This document shows positions 17,468 to 27,442 of a DNA stretch of 64,000 nt, piece by piece (the first letter of the stretch is position 1; each line of letters starts with the position of its first letter). A program made the position numbers and the translations under genes. The notes beneath the pieces were generated by a model, which was not told the origin of the DNA, ran no database searches, and saw nothing but the letters and a program-made list of their open reading frames with translations. The DNA comes from Cohnella cholangitidis (GTDB lineage Bacteria > Bacillota > Bacilli > Paenibacillales > Paenibacillaceae), in the NCBI RefSeq assembly GCF_014107495.1, contig NZ_CP041969.1:5753501-5817500 (forward strand), read 5' to 3'.

Positions 17468-18361
17468 ATGATTGAAAAACGCAGCAACGGAGACCGGGTG
17501 TTTACGGTGATCAACTATACGTTCTTCGCGATATTTACGCTTCTGTGCGTGTTTCCTTTCTATTATTTGTTCATTCAGACGATCAGCAGCAACGACCTGA
17601 GCGCGCGGGGACTCGTCACCTGGTATCCGAAGGATATCCATATCACGAACTATACGAAGGTGCTTGAGATAAAGGGACTTGGCCACGCCGCATTGGTATC
17701 TATAGGAAGAACGGCGATCGGAACGGTTCTTACCGTGCTCGGTTCCGCATTCCTCGGTTTTCTGTTCACGAAGCGGAAAATGTGGGGGAGACGCTTCTGG
17801 TACCGGTTCGTCGTCATTACGCTGTATTTTAACGCGGGCATCATTCCGTGGTACATCATCATGATGAACCTCCAGATGACGAACAATTATCTCGCTTATA
17901 TTTTGCCTTCGATCATATCGCCGTTCTACGTCATCCTGATCAAGACGTTCATCGAATCGTTGCCGGAAGCGCTGCAGGAAAGCGCGGAGCTGGACGGAGC
18001 GGGAATCATGACGCTGTTTACCCGGATCGTCTTCCCGCTCATTACGCCGATCGCCGCAACGACCGCAATCTTCTCGGCAGTCGCGCAATGGAATTCCTTT
18101 ATCGATACCGTATTTTTAATGACCGATACGAAATTCCATACTTTGCAATACGTACTGCTGAAGTATTTGAACGAGTCGAATTCGCTTGCTGCCATTATCC
18201 GTTCGCAAGGGACCGCAAACGTGGATCTGACGAACCTGCAAACGCCGAATTCGATCCGTACGACCGTGTCCATGATCGTCGTCATTCCTATTTTGTTAGT
18301 GTATCCGTTCTTCCAGCGTTATTTCGTGAAAGGCATCTTGATAGGCTCCGTGAAAGGGTAA
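17468..18361 (+). CDS. Sugar ABC transporter permease (LplC/YtcP type), module 1
   Basis: The product is a 297-residue protein with six predicted membrane segments and the EAA-loop ESAELDGAGIMTLFTRIVFP near residues 175-195. It is the heterodimer partner of the upstream permease, forming the membrane channel for an oligosaccharide. AAGGAGG precedes the ATG. Its closest relative in the window is the permease at 26430, with the same order and spacing relative to its partner. The C terminus (FFQRYFVKGILIGSVKG) is the typical family end. Confidence 0.9.
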   Translation: MIEKRSNGDRVFTVINYTFFAIFTLLCVFPFYYLFIQTISSNDLSARGLVTWYPKDIHITNYTKVLEIKGLGHAALVSIGRTAIGTVLTVLGSAFLGFLFTKRKMWGRRFWYRFVVITLYFNAGIIPWYIIMMNLQMTNNYLAYILPSIISPFYVILIKTFIESLPEALQESAELDGAGIMTLFTRIVFPLITPIAATTAIFSAVAQWNSFIDTVFLMTDTKFHTLQYVLLKYLNESNSLAAIIRSQGTANVDLTNLQTPNSIRTTVSMIVVIPILLVYPFFQRYFVKGILIGSVKG

Positions 18362-18467
18362 ACATTCCCGTCCTTCTAAGGAGGTGGTGCGGAACGGTTC
18401 GGTTTAAGGCAACCGGAACCAGCAATCGCAAGATCAAGTCGTCTAATAAAAAGGGAGGCACACCCGC

Positions 18468-20255
18468 GTGGCATCGATTAGAAAAACGATATTCGTAATC
18501 CTTTCAGTTATTTTGGCGATTTCTCTGGCAGCTTGTTCTTCAAACAACAATAAGCCGGAAGCATCGTCTTCTGCGCCGGCTTCCGCTAACGGGGAAGCTA
18601 GTCCATCCGATTCCGCGTCCAAAGAACCGGAACGGGAAGAAATTACTATCGACGCGTTCTCCTTGACTTCCAACTTCACGGGCGAGCAACCGGGCTGGTT
18701 CGCGAAACTGGTCAAGGATAAGTTCAACATTAACCTAAACATCATTTCTCCTCAGCTAGAAGGCTCCGACGCGAAGTTCAGCGCGCAGATGGCTTCCGGC
18801 AACCTCGGCGACTTGGTCATATTCGGCGGCGCAGACCAGAAGTGGCTGGACGCGATCAATGCCGGCATGCTGCTGGACTGGACGAAGGACGGCATGCTTG
18901 AGAAATACGGCCAAAACATGCTGAAGTACGCGCCGAAAGCGTTGGAGAAAAACAAAGTCAACTTCGGCGGCGGCACGAGCATCTACGGAATCGGCTTCGA
19001 TGTCGGTCCGGACGAGGAAGGCCCGTCCGAAGCGAAGGATTTGAACGGGCATCCGAATATGCGTTGGGATCTGTACGACAAGCTCGGACGTCCGGAAATC
19101 AACAAGATGGAAGATTATTTGCCGGTTCTGAAGAAAATGCAAGAACTGGAGCCTAAGAGCGAATCCGGCCGTCCGACCTACGCGTTCTCGATGTGGGGGG
19201 ACTGGGACGGCAACATGATGGTGCACACGAAAGCATGGGCAACGCTCATGGGCTACGAGGAAGGCGACGGTTTCAATCCGGGAGGCTTCTCGCTCATCTC
19301 GGCGGACAAGGACGAGGTGCAAGGCATTCTGGATGAGAACGGCATCTACATGCGGACGCTGAAGATGTATTTCGACGCGAACCAAATGGGACTCGTCGAT
19401 CCGGATTCATTAACGCAGAAATTCGACGACGCGCAAAACAAAATGAAAGACGGCCAGGTGCTGTTCTCGATCTTCTCTTGGCAGGACGACGTGTACAAAA
19501 CGCCGGAGCGCCTGGAGCAAGGGAAAGGTTTCCACCTCGTTCCGTTTAAGGAAGAGCGCAACTTCTCCGTCGGCTTCAATCCGTATGGCGGCGATCGTTT
19601 CTGGGCGATCGGCTCGAAGACGAAACACCCGGAACGCGTCATGGAATTCATCGACTGGATGTATTCTCCGGCAGGTTACATGGCTTCCAACTACGGTCCG
19701 GAAGGTATGTTATACGATCTGAAGGACGGCAAACCGGTATTGAACGAGCTCGGCGTACAAGCGTTGCCGGCAAACGAAACTCCGATTCCGGAAGAGTTCG
19801 GCGGCGGTAACTTTAAGGACGGCCGCAACCAATTGTTGAATTCGTTCAAGTTTACGGCGGTTAACCCGGATAACGGCGAGCCATATAACTATGAACTCTG
19901 GTCTTCCGAGCTTGCGAAACCGACGAACAAAGTCGACGAAAGCTGGAACAAGGCGATGAACGCGACTTCTCCGCGCGATTACTTGGAGAAGAACGGCATG
20001 CTGGCCGTCCAGAAGCCGATCTTCACCGGAACGGCACCAGAAGTGATCCCGGAAGATCTCGAACAGAAGAGAGGCCAGATCGCTCCGGTCATCAAGGAAT
20101 ATTCTTGGAAGCTGATCTTCGCCAAGAATCAAGCGGAATTCGACAAGCTGAAGAAAGAAATGATCGACAAAGCGAAAGGTCTCGGTTACGACGAGGTTCT
20201 CGCATTCCACATCGAGCAAAACAAAAAAGTGTTCGAATACCGCAAAAATAGCTAA
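18468..20255 (+). CDS. Extracellular solute-binding lipoprotein (LplA type), module 1
   Basis: This 595-residue protein starts with GTG after GGGAGG. A signal peptide ends in the lipobox LAAC (Cys23), followed by a Ser/Ala/Pro-rich linker (about 24-55) and a large solute-binding fold with the family traits of cluster-B sugar-binding proteins (KDKFNINLNI near the start, FSMWGDWDGN, MEFIDWMYSP in the middle). It is the likely receptor feeding the two permeases upstream. A terminator follows, so the kinase gene probably has its own promoter or is expressed by read-through. It pairs with the protein at 27443 of module 2. Confidence 0.9.
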   Translation: MASIRKTIFVILSVILAISLAACSSNNNKPEASSSAPASANGEASPSDSASKEPEREEITIDAFSLTSNFTGEQPGWFAKLVKDKFNINLNIISPQLEGSDAKFSAQMASGNLGDLVIFGGADQKWLDAINAGMLLDWTKDGMLEKYGQNMLKYAPKALEKNKVNFGGGTSIYGIGFDVGPDEEGPSEAKDLNGHPNMRWDLYDKLGRPEINKMEDYLPVLKKMQELEPKSESGRPTYAFSMWGDWDGNMMVHTKAWATLMGYEEGDGFNPGGFSLISADKDEVQGILDENGIYMRTLKMYFDANQMGLVDPDSLTQKFDDAQNKMKDGQVLFSIFSWQDDVYKTPERLEQGKGFHLVPFKEERNFSVGFNPYGGDRFWAIGSKTKHPERVMEFIDWMYSPAGYMASNYGPEGMLYDLKDGKPVLNELGVQALPANETPIPEEFGGGNFKDGRNQLLNSFKFTAVNPDNGEPYNYELWSSELAKPTNKVDESWNKAMNATSPRDYLEKNGMLAVQKPIFTGTAPEVIPEDLEQKRGQIAPVIKEYSWKLIFAKNQAEFDKLKKEMIDKAKGLGYDEVLAFHIEQNKKVFEYRKNS

Positions 20256-20271
20256 CCATCCGCTGCGAAAG

Positions 20272-20315
20272 GGTATGGAAGACGCCGCTTAAGGGCGGGT
20301 CTTCCAACCTTTTTT
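20272..20315 (+). terminator. Rho-independent terminator after module 1 transporter genes
   Basis: GGAAGAC(G)CCGC pairs with GCGGGTCTTCC, extended by GGT/ACC, followed by TTTTTT ending at 20315. It separates transporter genes from the histidine kinase. Confidence 0.8.
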
Positions 20316-20391
20316 CACATTTTTGTTACTTGATGCTTCGCGAACTGGTAACATTGTAGGGAAAGTAAACGATTGGAAGGGGGCATCCGAT

Positions 20392-22167
20392 TTGTCCGCG
20401 CTGCGATTTCTCCGCCGAATGCCTCACCCGTTCAAATCGGGAACGCTAAGGCGTACATTGGTTATCTATTTGCTGATCGCGTGCTTGTTTCCTCCCATTC
20501 TCTTTTCCGGATATACGTATTCGTCTCTACACTCGATTCTCACGCATAAGATCAGGGCGGGCATAGACGCAAGCCTGAAGCAGGAAGCGATGGGACTCGA
20601 GAACGTGCTGAGCAACTTGGATTTCGTCTCGAAGCAATTCGCGCTCGACGGGCAAACCGCCGAAAAGGTGAAGGCTTATTTGAACACGCGAAAAGTGACG
20701 GAAAAAGCGGAAATGATGAAAGATATCGAAGAAAGCCTTAACGTGATCAATTTCACGAATCCGAATCTCGGATTGACGGTTTACTATAATCCGAATGAGA
20801 GCAATCCCATCCTGTTTACGAATTTGGCCGTCAGTTCATCGTTCGGAATCGCTGAACTGCCGAATTTCGTCCATTACAACGGCGCTTCCTACTTCGGTCC
20901 GCACCGTACCCAATACAAGAATAGCGACAATACCGTATTCTCTTCGTTGCGCGAAGTCCGGACGGACGGAGAGCAATCCGTTTATATTTATCTGGAATCC
21001 AACAGCAATCTGTTTCGGGAGATTATGAACAGCAAGTGGTATGGGATGCAAGTGTCCCATTATTTAATCAATGAGGTCGGCGAAGCGTTTTACTCCGACG
21101 AGGGCGTATCCCCTCTCGATACGGCTTCGTTGCGTTGGGAAATGGCCTCATCCGGCGACCAGCTCCATGAAGGGCATTATTTGTTCGGCTACGAGAGCTC
21201 GCAAGGCTGGAAGCTTGTCACGGCGGTAGATAAGGACGCTTTCAACCATGAGATTAACGTCTGGATGTGGCGGATGGGCGCATTGTTCATCATTTCGTTC
21301 GCATTCGCGATATTCCTGGCGATGATGATCTGGCGTAAAGTGTACGGCTCCTTGCGCAAGGTAAATCGGGAGATCGTCAGGATGACGGGCGATCGGGAAG
21401 CGCCGGTCGTTCTAACCCGCGTGGAGGAATTCGATCAACTGCTGCGCAACTTCCAGGTTATGAAAACAACGGTAAACGAGCTGATCAGCGAAATCTCCAA
21501 CAACGAACGGATGAAAGGTCAGCTTGAGATGGAGAAGCTTCTCAGCCAGATTAATCCTCATTTCTTGCACAATACGCTGAATACGGTGCAATGGCTGGCC
21601 CGCTCCAACGGGCAAGACGATATCGACAGACTGCTTACGCTGCTGGTTCAAGTATTGCATTATAACATGGGCAAGCAAAGCTTGATCGTTACGGTACGGG
21701 AAGAGATCGAAGCTCTGAAAAATTACATCGAGCTGCAAGGCTTCCGGTACGACGGGGAACTCGATTTCCATATCGATATCGACGATTCGACCCTTAATCT
21801 TCCGATTCCGCGTTTTTTGCTGCAGCCGCTCGTGGAGAACGCGATCTACCACGGGAAGAACGAGGAGCGCGGGGAAATCCGCATCTCGATCAAGTTGACC
21901 GCCCGCGGCAAGATTCGTCTGGAAGTAAGGGACAACGGTCCGGGCATCGATCCGGACACGGTACAAAGGCTGATCGGCGGCTCCGGCGACAGGCCGATCC
22001 TCGGGATGGGCATCGGTTTGAAATACGTTCGCAGCTTGCTAAGACGTTATTATGGCGACGAGGATTTGCTTATGATCGACAGCCAACCGGGGGAAGGCAC
22101 AGTCCTCTCCGTCGAAATCCCGAACGACATCAAGGAGGAACGTTATGATCAACGCCTTAGTGGTTGA
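20392..22167 (+). CDS. Sensor histidine kinase, YesM/LytS type, module 1
   Basis: The product has 591 residues. One N-terminal membrane segment (about 20-42), a large extracellular sensing region (about 43-285), a second membrane segment (about 288-308) and a HAMP-like linker are followed by the His_kinase domain with INPHFLHNTLN (His390) and a HATPase_c domain (DNGPGI near 525). The TTG at 20392 is chosen because GGAAGGGGG lies 9 bases upstream; longer frames lack a site. It overlaps the response regulator by 23 bases. The kinase probably senses a sugar ligand or its binding protein outside the cell. Confidence 0.9.
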   Translation: MSALRFLRRMPHPFKSGTLRRTLVIYLLIACLFPPILFSGYTYSSLHSILTHKIRAGIDASLKQEAMGLENVLSNLDFVSKQFALDGQTAEKVKAYLNTRKVTEKAEMMKDIEESLNVINFTNPNLGLTVYYNPNESNPILFTNLAVSSSFGIAELPNFVHYNGASYFGPHRTQYKNSDNTVFSSLREVRTDGEQSVYIYLESNSNLFREIMNSKWYGMQVSHYLINEVGEAFYSDEGVSPLDTASLRWEMASSGDQLHEGHYLFGYESSQGWKLVTAVDKDAFNHEINVWMWRMGALFIISFAFAIFLAMMIWRKVYGSLRKVNREIVRMTGDREAPVVLTRVEEFDQLLRNFQVMKTTVNELISEISNNERMKGQLEMEKLLSQINPHFLHNTLNTVQWLARSNGQDDIDRLLTLLVQVLHYNMGKQSLIVTVREEIEALKNYIELQGFRYDGELDFHIDIDDSTLNLPIPRFLLQPLVENAIYHGKNEERGEIRISIKLTARGKIRLEVRDNGPGIDPDTVQRLIGGSGDRPILGMGIGLKYVRSLLRRYYGDEDLLMIDSQPGEGTVLSVEIPNDIKEERYDQRLSG

Positions 22168-23545
22168 CGACGAGAAGCTCGTTCGCAAAGGCTTTATCGC
22201 GATGGCGAATTGGCAGGCGTACAATATCCATTTCATCGGGGAAGCCAAGGACGGTAATTCCGCGCTAAGCATGCTGGGCAAGCATGAGGTGGATTTGCTT
22301 TTCGTCGATATCAGCATGCCCGGGATGTCCGGCTTCGAGCTCATGGAGCAAGTGAGAATCCGTTATCCTCAAATCAAATCCGTCGTGCTGACCTGCCACC
22401 ACGAATTCGATTATGTACAGGAAGCGTTAAGATTAGGCGCAATCGATTATATCGTCAAAACGTTGCTTAACCGCAACAACGTCGACGAAACGATATCCAG
22501 AATCTTGAAAAGACTAACTTGGGAAACAAGAGATTCGGCCGTCCCGTCAGCACCCGCCGCCGCGCGCTCGTTTCCCGGCGCGGCGGCGTTCTGCGCGTTC
22601 GGCTGTAAAGGGCAGCAGCCGCCGCTGCTGGACCTTCTTCCGACTAGTATCAGGCCGAGCGCGCTCGGTGATTCGTTATGGTTGCACGTAATGGGCAATG
22701 CCGAGACGGCGGATTGGATGAAAGAGCTGCCCGCAGAAATAATGGAGCATTGGCAGCCCGTCCATATCTCCGGTTCGTCCAATATCTCGATGTCGGAAGC
22801 CAAGACGGCGATCTCCCAGCGTTTGCGGGAGTATTTGTTTTACTGGCCGAAAGGGGAAGCTCCGTCCGTCGTGTCGCTCGAGGATGTATGGGCGGAGAAC
22901 AGACCGGAGGCCTCCAAAGACGAAGCCGAAGCTCTGTGCCGCGAGCTGGAGAACATGCGGTGGTCGCTATTCGGCAAGGATTGGAAGCGTTTGATGGATA
23001 GAATCGAAGAGGGGTGGCCGGCTCCGGATTGCCTGCTGGCATCGGCGGTGCAAATCGCCGAGGATTGGCGGCATTATTTCGAATGGGATGCGGACAGCAC
23101 CGAACGTTGGATGCCGGCGCGAAAGCCTCGATCCTGGAAGCAGGCAAAAAGCTGGCTATCCGATATGGCAGCCGACATCCAGCGAAGGATGGTCGAGATG
23201 GCGTTATCGCGCGAAGTCGCTCTCTGTCTGCTCCAAGCGATGGTCTATATGAAACGCAACGCATGCACGGATTTGAACCAGAACGCCGTAGCCTATCATG
23301 TCGGCATGAGCCGGAGCTATTTCAGCCAATGCTATAAGAGGTTTACGGGCATGTCGTTCGGAGAAGCGCTCAGGAAGATGAGAATCGAGCACGCGAAGGA
23401 ATTGCTAGCGTTGTCGGACTTGTCGGTCTACGAAATCGCGAGCCGGATCGGCTTCGAAGACGACAAGCATTTCAGCAGGGTGTTTCGGGAACGGGTCGGA
23501 CTGTATCCTACCGAGTTCCGAACGAATAGCGCCGCGAGGGGGTAA
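22145..23545 (+). CDS. Response regulator with AraC-type output domain (YesN type), module 1
   Basis: The product has 466 residues. The receiver domain occupies about 1-120 with phospho-acceptor Asp55 (LLFVDISMPG) and the DDE pocket at 8-10. A variable middle of about 230 residues follows, then two AraC helix-turn-helix motifs at the C terminus (VAYHVGMSRSYFSQCYKRF and IASRIGFEDDKHFSRVF, about 375-460). AAGGAGG upstream. Co-encoded with the kinase and probably activates the flanking transporter genes. The closest match in the window is the regulator at 31188. Confidence 0.9.
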   Translation: MINALVVDDEKLVRKGFIAMANWQAYNIHFIGEAKDGNSALSMLGKHEVDLLFVDISMPGMSGFELMEQVRIRYPQIKSVVLTCHHEFDYVQEALRLGAIDYIVKTLLNRNNVDETISRILKRLTWETRDSAVPSAPAAARSFPGAAAFCAFGCKGQQPPLLDLLPTSIRPSALGDSLWLHVMGNAETADWMKELPAEIMEHWQPVHISGSSNISMSEAKTAISQRLREYLFYWPKGEAPSVVSLEDVWAENRPEASKDEAEALCRELENMRWSLFGKDWKRLMDRIEEGWPAPDCLLASAVQIAEDWRHYFEWDADSTERWMPARKPRSWKQAKSWLSDMAADIQRRMVEMALSREVALCLLQAMVYMKRNACTDLNQNAVAYHVGMSRSYFSQCYKRFTGMSFGEALRKMRIEHAKELLALSDLSVYEIASRIGFEDDKHFSRVFRERVGLYPTEFRTNSAARG

Positions 23546-23551
23546 CCGGTC

Positions 23552-25228
23552 ATGAAGAGAGAGAGAGTAACGGTCTGGCGAAGGCAGCTGGCATCGCTCG
23601 GCGCTTGCTCGTTGCTCGTTGCCATCGCGGCGGGCTGCACCGGTTCGTCCGCTTCGAAGGAGCCGAATTCCGTCGAAGGCGACGCGTTCTCGCCGTTCGA
23701 ATCGCCCGTCACGATGGGGATCGCGTATTCCTATTCGGACATTTCGCTCCCGGAGGGCGAATTTACGGACGATCATTTTTTGACCCGTTACTTGGAGAAG
23801 AAAACCGGCATCAATATTAAATACGAATGGGAAGCCAGCGGGGAAGAGCAGTATAACAGCAAGCTCGATCTGGCGATTCGGAGCAACGACTTGCCGGACG
23901 TGTTCATCGCGAACCGGGAACAGTTCCGGGTGCTCGTTCAGCGGGATATGATCGTGGATTTGAAGCCTTATTACGAGCAGTATACTTCGGATCTGGTTAA
24001 GTCCATCTACGATGCGACGGAAGGAAAGGCGCTGAAGGAGGCCTCCGTCGAGGGCAAGCTATTCGGAATGCCGAACGTAGCCATCGAAGCCGATTCTCCC
24101 ACTTACGTATGGGTCAGGCAGGATTGGCTGGATAAGCTGAAGCTTCCCGCTCCGCGTTCGCTGGACGATCTTGAGCGGATTTCCAAAGCTTTTATCGAAG
24201 AAGATCCCGACGGCAACGGAAAACCGGACACGATCGGCATTCCCGTCAATAATACGCTTATCTATGGAGAGAAGACGGGCGTTCACGGCCTGAATTCGGT
24301 ATTCTCGGCCTACCACGCTTTTCCGAAATCATGGATTCGGGACGAACAAGGCCACATCGTATACGGTTCGATCCGCCCCGAGGCGAAGGCGGCGCTGGAG
24401 CGTATCGCGAAATGGTATCGAGAAGGGGTTATCGATAACGAGTTCGTGCTGCGCAAGGATATCGTCGATATCGTAGAACTGAACAGGATCGGCATCGTAT
24501 TCGCGCCATGGTGGGCGACTTACTGGCCTTTGTCTAGCGCAGTGGCTAAGGATACGAAAGCGGAATGGAGAGTATTCGCGGCACCCGTGGACAGCAACGG
24601 CGTGTTTATGACGAACAGCTCGCCGACAACGGACCGATACTTGGTCGTTCGCAAAGGCTATGCCCATCCGGAAGCGGCGCTGAAAATGCTGAACGTGCTA
24701 ACCCGGCTCGAGCGCAACCAGGAACCGAACAAGGCCGAGGCGCAGAAGCTACGGGCGACCGCGGTGCAGTTGGGCGTGCAGCTTCGCAACTATTATCCGT
24801 TCGATTTGCTGCTCGATTACCCGGATGCCATCGAGAAGCGTTACGATCTGCTCATCCAAGCTAAGAACGGCGACATTGATTCGGAAACGCTGGACCCCGA
24901 GACAAGATCGATTTACGAGGATATGTTGTTGGAGAACAAAGCGCCGCTGAAAAATATGGAAGCTTGGAGCACCTCCCAAGCGTATTTGCTCGGAGGGGCT
25001 GTCAGCAAACAGCACAAAGTCGTGAAGACGAGCCTGTTCTATGGCGTAACCCCGACGATGGAGAAGAAATGGACAGCGCTTCAGAAATTGGAGCACGAAA
25101 CCTACTTGAAGATCATCACGGGTGAGCTGCCGATCGAGGCGTTCGACGCGTTCGTCAGCAATTGGCGAAATCAAGGCGGAAGCTTAATTACGTCGGAAGT
25201 CGCCGGTCTTGTAGACGGTAACGAATAG
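23552..25228 (+). CDS. Second solute-binding lipoprotein of module 1, following the two-component genes
   Basis: The product is 558 residues, starting 6 bases after the response regulator. The signal peptide ends at AAGC (Cys29). The mature protein is an LplA-type solute-binding fold, but of a different subgroup from the 18468 protein (segments VRQDWLDKLKLPAPRSLDDL, DPDGNGKPDTIG, PWWATYWPL). It has no permease partners of its own. Because it is transcribed with the kinase and regulator, a role as ligand-presenting co-sensor for the kinase is plausible; serving the same permeases is the alternative. Its counterpart is at 32594. Confidence 0.85.
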   Translation: MKRERVTVWRRQLASLGACSLLVAIAAGCTGSSASKEPNSVEGDAFSPFESPVTMGIAYSYSDISLPEGEFTDDHFLTRYLEKKTGINIKYEWEASGEEQYNSKLDLAIRSNDLPDVFIANREQFRVLVQRDMIVDLKPYYEQYTSDLVKSIYDATEGKALKEASVEGKLFGMPNVAIEADSPTYVWVRQDWLDKLKLPAPRSLDDLERISKAFIEEDPDGNGKPDTIGIPVNNTLIYGEKTGVHGLNSVFSAYHAFPKSWIRDEQGHIVYGSIRPEAKAALERIAKWYREGVIDNEFVLRKDIVDIVELNRIGIVFAPWWATYWPLSSAVAKDTKAEWRVFAAPVDSNGVFMTNSSPTTDRYLVVRKGYAHPEAALKMLNVLTRLERNQEPNKAEAQKLRATAVQLGVQLRNYYPFDLLLDYPDAIEKRYDLLIQAKNGDIDSETLDPETRSIYEDMLLENKAPLKNMEAWSTSQAYLLGGAVSKQHKVVKTSLFYGVTPTMEKKWTALQKLEHETYLKIITGELPIEAFDAFVSNWRNQGGSLITSEVAGLVDGNE

Positions 25229-25242
25229 ATAGAAATGATGAG

Positions 25243-25282
25243 AGCTTGCTTACGTCTTCCGGGGCGTTAAGCAGGCTTTTTT
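25243..25282 (+). terminator. Rho-independent terminator ending module 1
   Basis: AGCTTGCTTACG pairs with CGTTAAGCAGGCT (one bulge, one G-U), followed by a T-run at 25277-25282. Confidence 0.75.
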
Positions 25283-25408
25283 CGTTTTTTAAAAGCAAGG
25301 GAGCGAAAACGGTACGATGAGGTACGAAATTCGTTCGATTTTTCCCGACGAACGTCTGCCAGCGAAGAGCTTCTTTCGCTCTCTTGTTGTCGGATTGGCG
25401 GATTACAA

Positions 25409-25422
25409 TGAAAGCGCAAACA
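25409..25422 (+). promoter_or_regulatory. cre-like operator before module 2
   Basis: TGAAAGCGCAAACA matches the cre consensus TGWAANCGNTNWCA at all but one fixed position. It directly abuts a possible -10 TACAAT at 25404-25409 and lies 32 bases upstream of the first permease of module 2, in a position suited to CcpA repression. Confidence 0.6.
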
Positions 25423-25453
25423 AGATTTCAAAGACAGGCAGGGGACGCAGACG

Positions 25454-26416
25454 ATGAACAACACATCTTCCGACACTTTCTATGCGAAGGGTTACGGCGC
25501 CGGAACGAAGAAACGGGGATTGCCCAATAAGTACAAGCTGTTCCTGATGGCGTTTCCGTTTCTGGTCATGACCTTTATTTTCTTCTATTTGCCCATAACC
25601 GGTTGGATATACGCCTTTTACGATTTTACGCCCGGCATTCCGTTATCCGATACGCCTTATGTCGGGTTGAAATGGTTCAAGTCGATCGCCCAAAACCCGA
25701 CGCAGGTCGACGAGGTGTTGCGCGTCATGAAGAATACGGTAGCGATGAGCACGCTCGGCATCGTAACCTCCGTTTTTCCCGTCGCATTCGCGATTCTCTT
25801 ATCGGAAATCCGTACGCCATGGTTCCGCAAGCTCGTACAAACGCTCACGACGATTCCGAATTTTATTAGCTGGATTCTCGTATTCGCGCTTGCCTTCGCT
25901 TTGTTTTCCGTAGATAACGGGATCGTGAATACGGTACTCGTCAAGCTTGGCGTCATCGACACGGGCATTAATTTCCTGGCAACGAACTCGAACATTTGGT
26001 TAACGATGATCGCATGGTACTGGTGGAAGTCTCTCGGCTGGGGAGCGATCCTGTATTTGGCCGCCATTGCCGGTATCGATCAAGAGCTGTACGAAGCCGC
26101 CGACGTGGACGGGGCGAGCCGATTCCGGAAAATATGGCACATTACGGTGCCAGGCATTATCCCCACGTTCTTCGTCCTTCTGATCCTGTCGATCGGCAAC
26201 TTCATCAACAACGGCGTCGAGCAATATTTCGCCTTTCAGAATCCGATGAACAAGGACACGATCGAGGTGCTCGACCTGTACGTGTACAATATCGCGTTCG
26301 CCAACAATTTCCCGTTCGCTACCGCAGTCAGCATGCTCAAATCGATAGTAAGCGTCGTGCTGCTGTTCATAGCTAACAGCATGTCTAAGATTGTACGCGG
26401 GGAATCGATCATATAG
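25454..26416 (+). CDS. Sugar ABC transporter permease (LplB type), module 2
   Basis: The product is 320 residues with six predicted membrane segments and the EAA motif EAADVDGASRFRKIWHITVPG. Long stretches align by eye with the module 1 permease (YVGLKWFKSIAQNPTQ versus FVGLKWFKSLVSNPTQ; identical SKIVRGESII end), so the pair is a duplication. Start ATG 25454 follows AGGGGACG. The partner permease starts 13 bases downstream of its stop. Confidence 0.9.
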   Translation: MNNTSSDTFYAKGYGAGTKKRGLPNKYKLFLMAFPFLVMTFIFFYLPITGWIYAFYDFTPGIPLSDTPYVGLKWFKSIAQNPTQVDEVLRVMKNTVAMSTLGIVTSVFPVAFAILLSEIRTPWFRKLVQTLTTIPNFISWILVFALAFALFSVDNGIVNTVLVKLGVIDTGINFLATNSNIWLTMIAWYWWKSLGWGAILYLAAIAGIDQELYEAADVDGASRFRKIWHITVPGIIPTFFVLLILSIGNFINNGVEQYFAFQNPMNKDTIEVLDLYVYNIAFANNFPFATAVSMLKSIVSVVLLFIANSMSKIVRGESII

Positions 26417-26429
26417 CGGAGGGATTTAT

Positions 26430-27326
26430 ATGCGAAGCAAAAAAATGAAAAAAAGCGATATCGCTTTTCAGACGGTTAACTATCTCTTCTTCGGTTTATT
26501 TACGATAGCTTGCATTTTCCCTTTTTATTACTTGTTCATCAACACGATCAGCTCCAACGATCTGAGTTCTGCCGGTTATGTTACGTTTTACCCCAGGGAA
26601 GTGCATTTCAACAATTACTTGAACGTCTTGAAGATCGACGGTCTGGCGGAAGCGGCGTTTGTCTCCATTTATCGAACGGTAGTAGGCACTTTGCTAACGG
26701 TAGCGGCATCCGCTTTTCTCGGATATTTGTTCACGAAGCAGGACATGTGGCTCCGCAAAATCTGGTACAGAATGATCATCATCACGATGTACTTCAGCGC
26801 CGGGCTCATTCCCTGGTACATTACGATGCACAATCTCGGCTTGACGAACAACTATTTGGCTTACATTCTGCCTACGGTTATTACCCCCTTTAATATCATT
26901 CTGGTCAAAACGTTCGTAGAGGCGCTTCCTCCGTCTTTGGAGGAATCGGCTGCGCTCGACGGGGCAGGTTATACGAGAATTTTCGCGAGTATCGTCGTTC
27001 CGTTGATTACGCCCATACTGGCCACGATTACGATATTCTCCGCGGTGACTCAGTGGAATTCGTTCATCGATACCGCGTTTCTGATGACGGATACGAAATA
27101 TTACACGCTGCAGTTCTTGCTCTGGCGATACTTGAACGAATCGACCTCCTTGGCCGCGCTTATTCGGAACTCCCAGGATATGGCCGCCAGCATGCAGCAT
27201 ATGCAGACGCCGGGCTCCGTGAGGATGACGGTGACGATGATCGTCGTGTTGCCGATTCTCATTATTTATCCGTTCTTCCAGCGCTTCTTCGTAAAGGGCA
27301 TTCTGATCGGCGCGGTCAAAGGCTAG
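26430..27326 (+). CDS. Sugar ABC transporter permease (LplC/YtcP type), module 2
   Basis: The product is 298 residues with six predicted membrane segments, EAA loop ESAALDGAGYTRIFASIVVP, and the same C-terminal FFQRFFVKGILIGAVKG end as its module 1 paralogue. ATG at 26430 has GCGGAGGG upstream; an in-frame ATG at 26391 lies within the previous gene and lacks one. It forms the second half of the transporter channel. Confidence 0.9.
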   Translation: MRSKKMKKSDIAFQTVNYLFFGLFTIACIFPFYYLFINTISSNDLSSAGYVTFYPREVHFNNYLNVLKIDGLAEAAFVSIYRTVVGTLLTVAASAFLGYLFTKQDMWLRKIWYRMIIITMYFSAGLIPWYITMHNLGLTNNYLAYILPTVITPFNIILVKTFVEALPPSLEESAALDGAGYTRIFASIVVPLITPILATITIFSAVTQWNSFIDTAFLMTDTKYYTLQFLLWRYLNESTSLAALIRNSQDMAASMQHMQTPGSVRMTVTMIVVLPILIIYPFFQRFFVKGILIGAVKG

Positions 27327-27442
27327 GGAAAACGTAGCCTTCGCTAGCCGTAACAGCGGTTTTATACGCGGAATATCGGGTTTACACCCTTACCGGGGGT
27401 TGAACTAATATCAGGTTCTAAATAAAGGGAGGCACTTCCGAA

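Noticed and set aside
25320..25360. CGTTCG/CGAACG inverted repeat upstream of module 2
   Set aside because: Short arms and a long loop; not shared with module 1, so probably chance.
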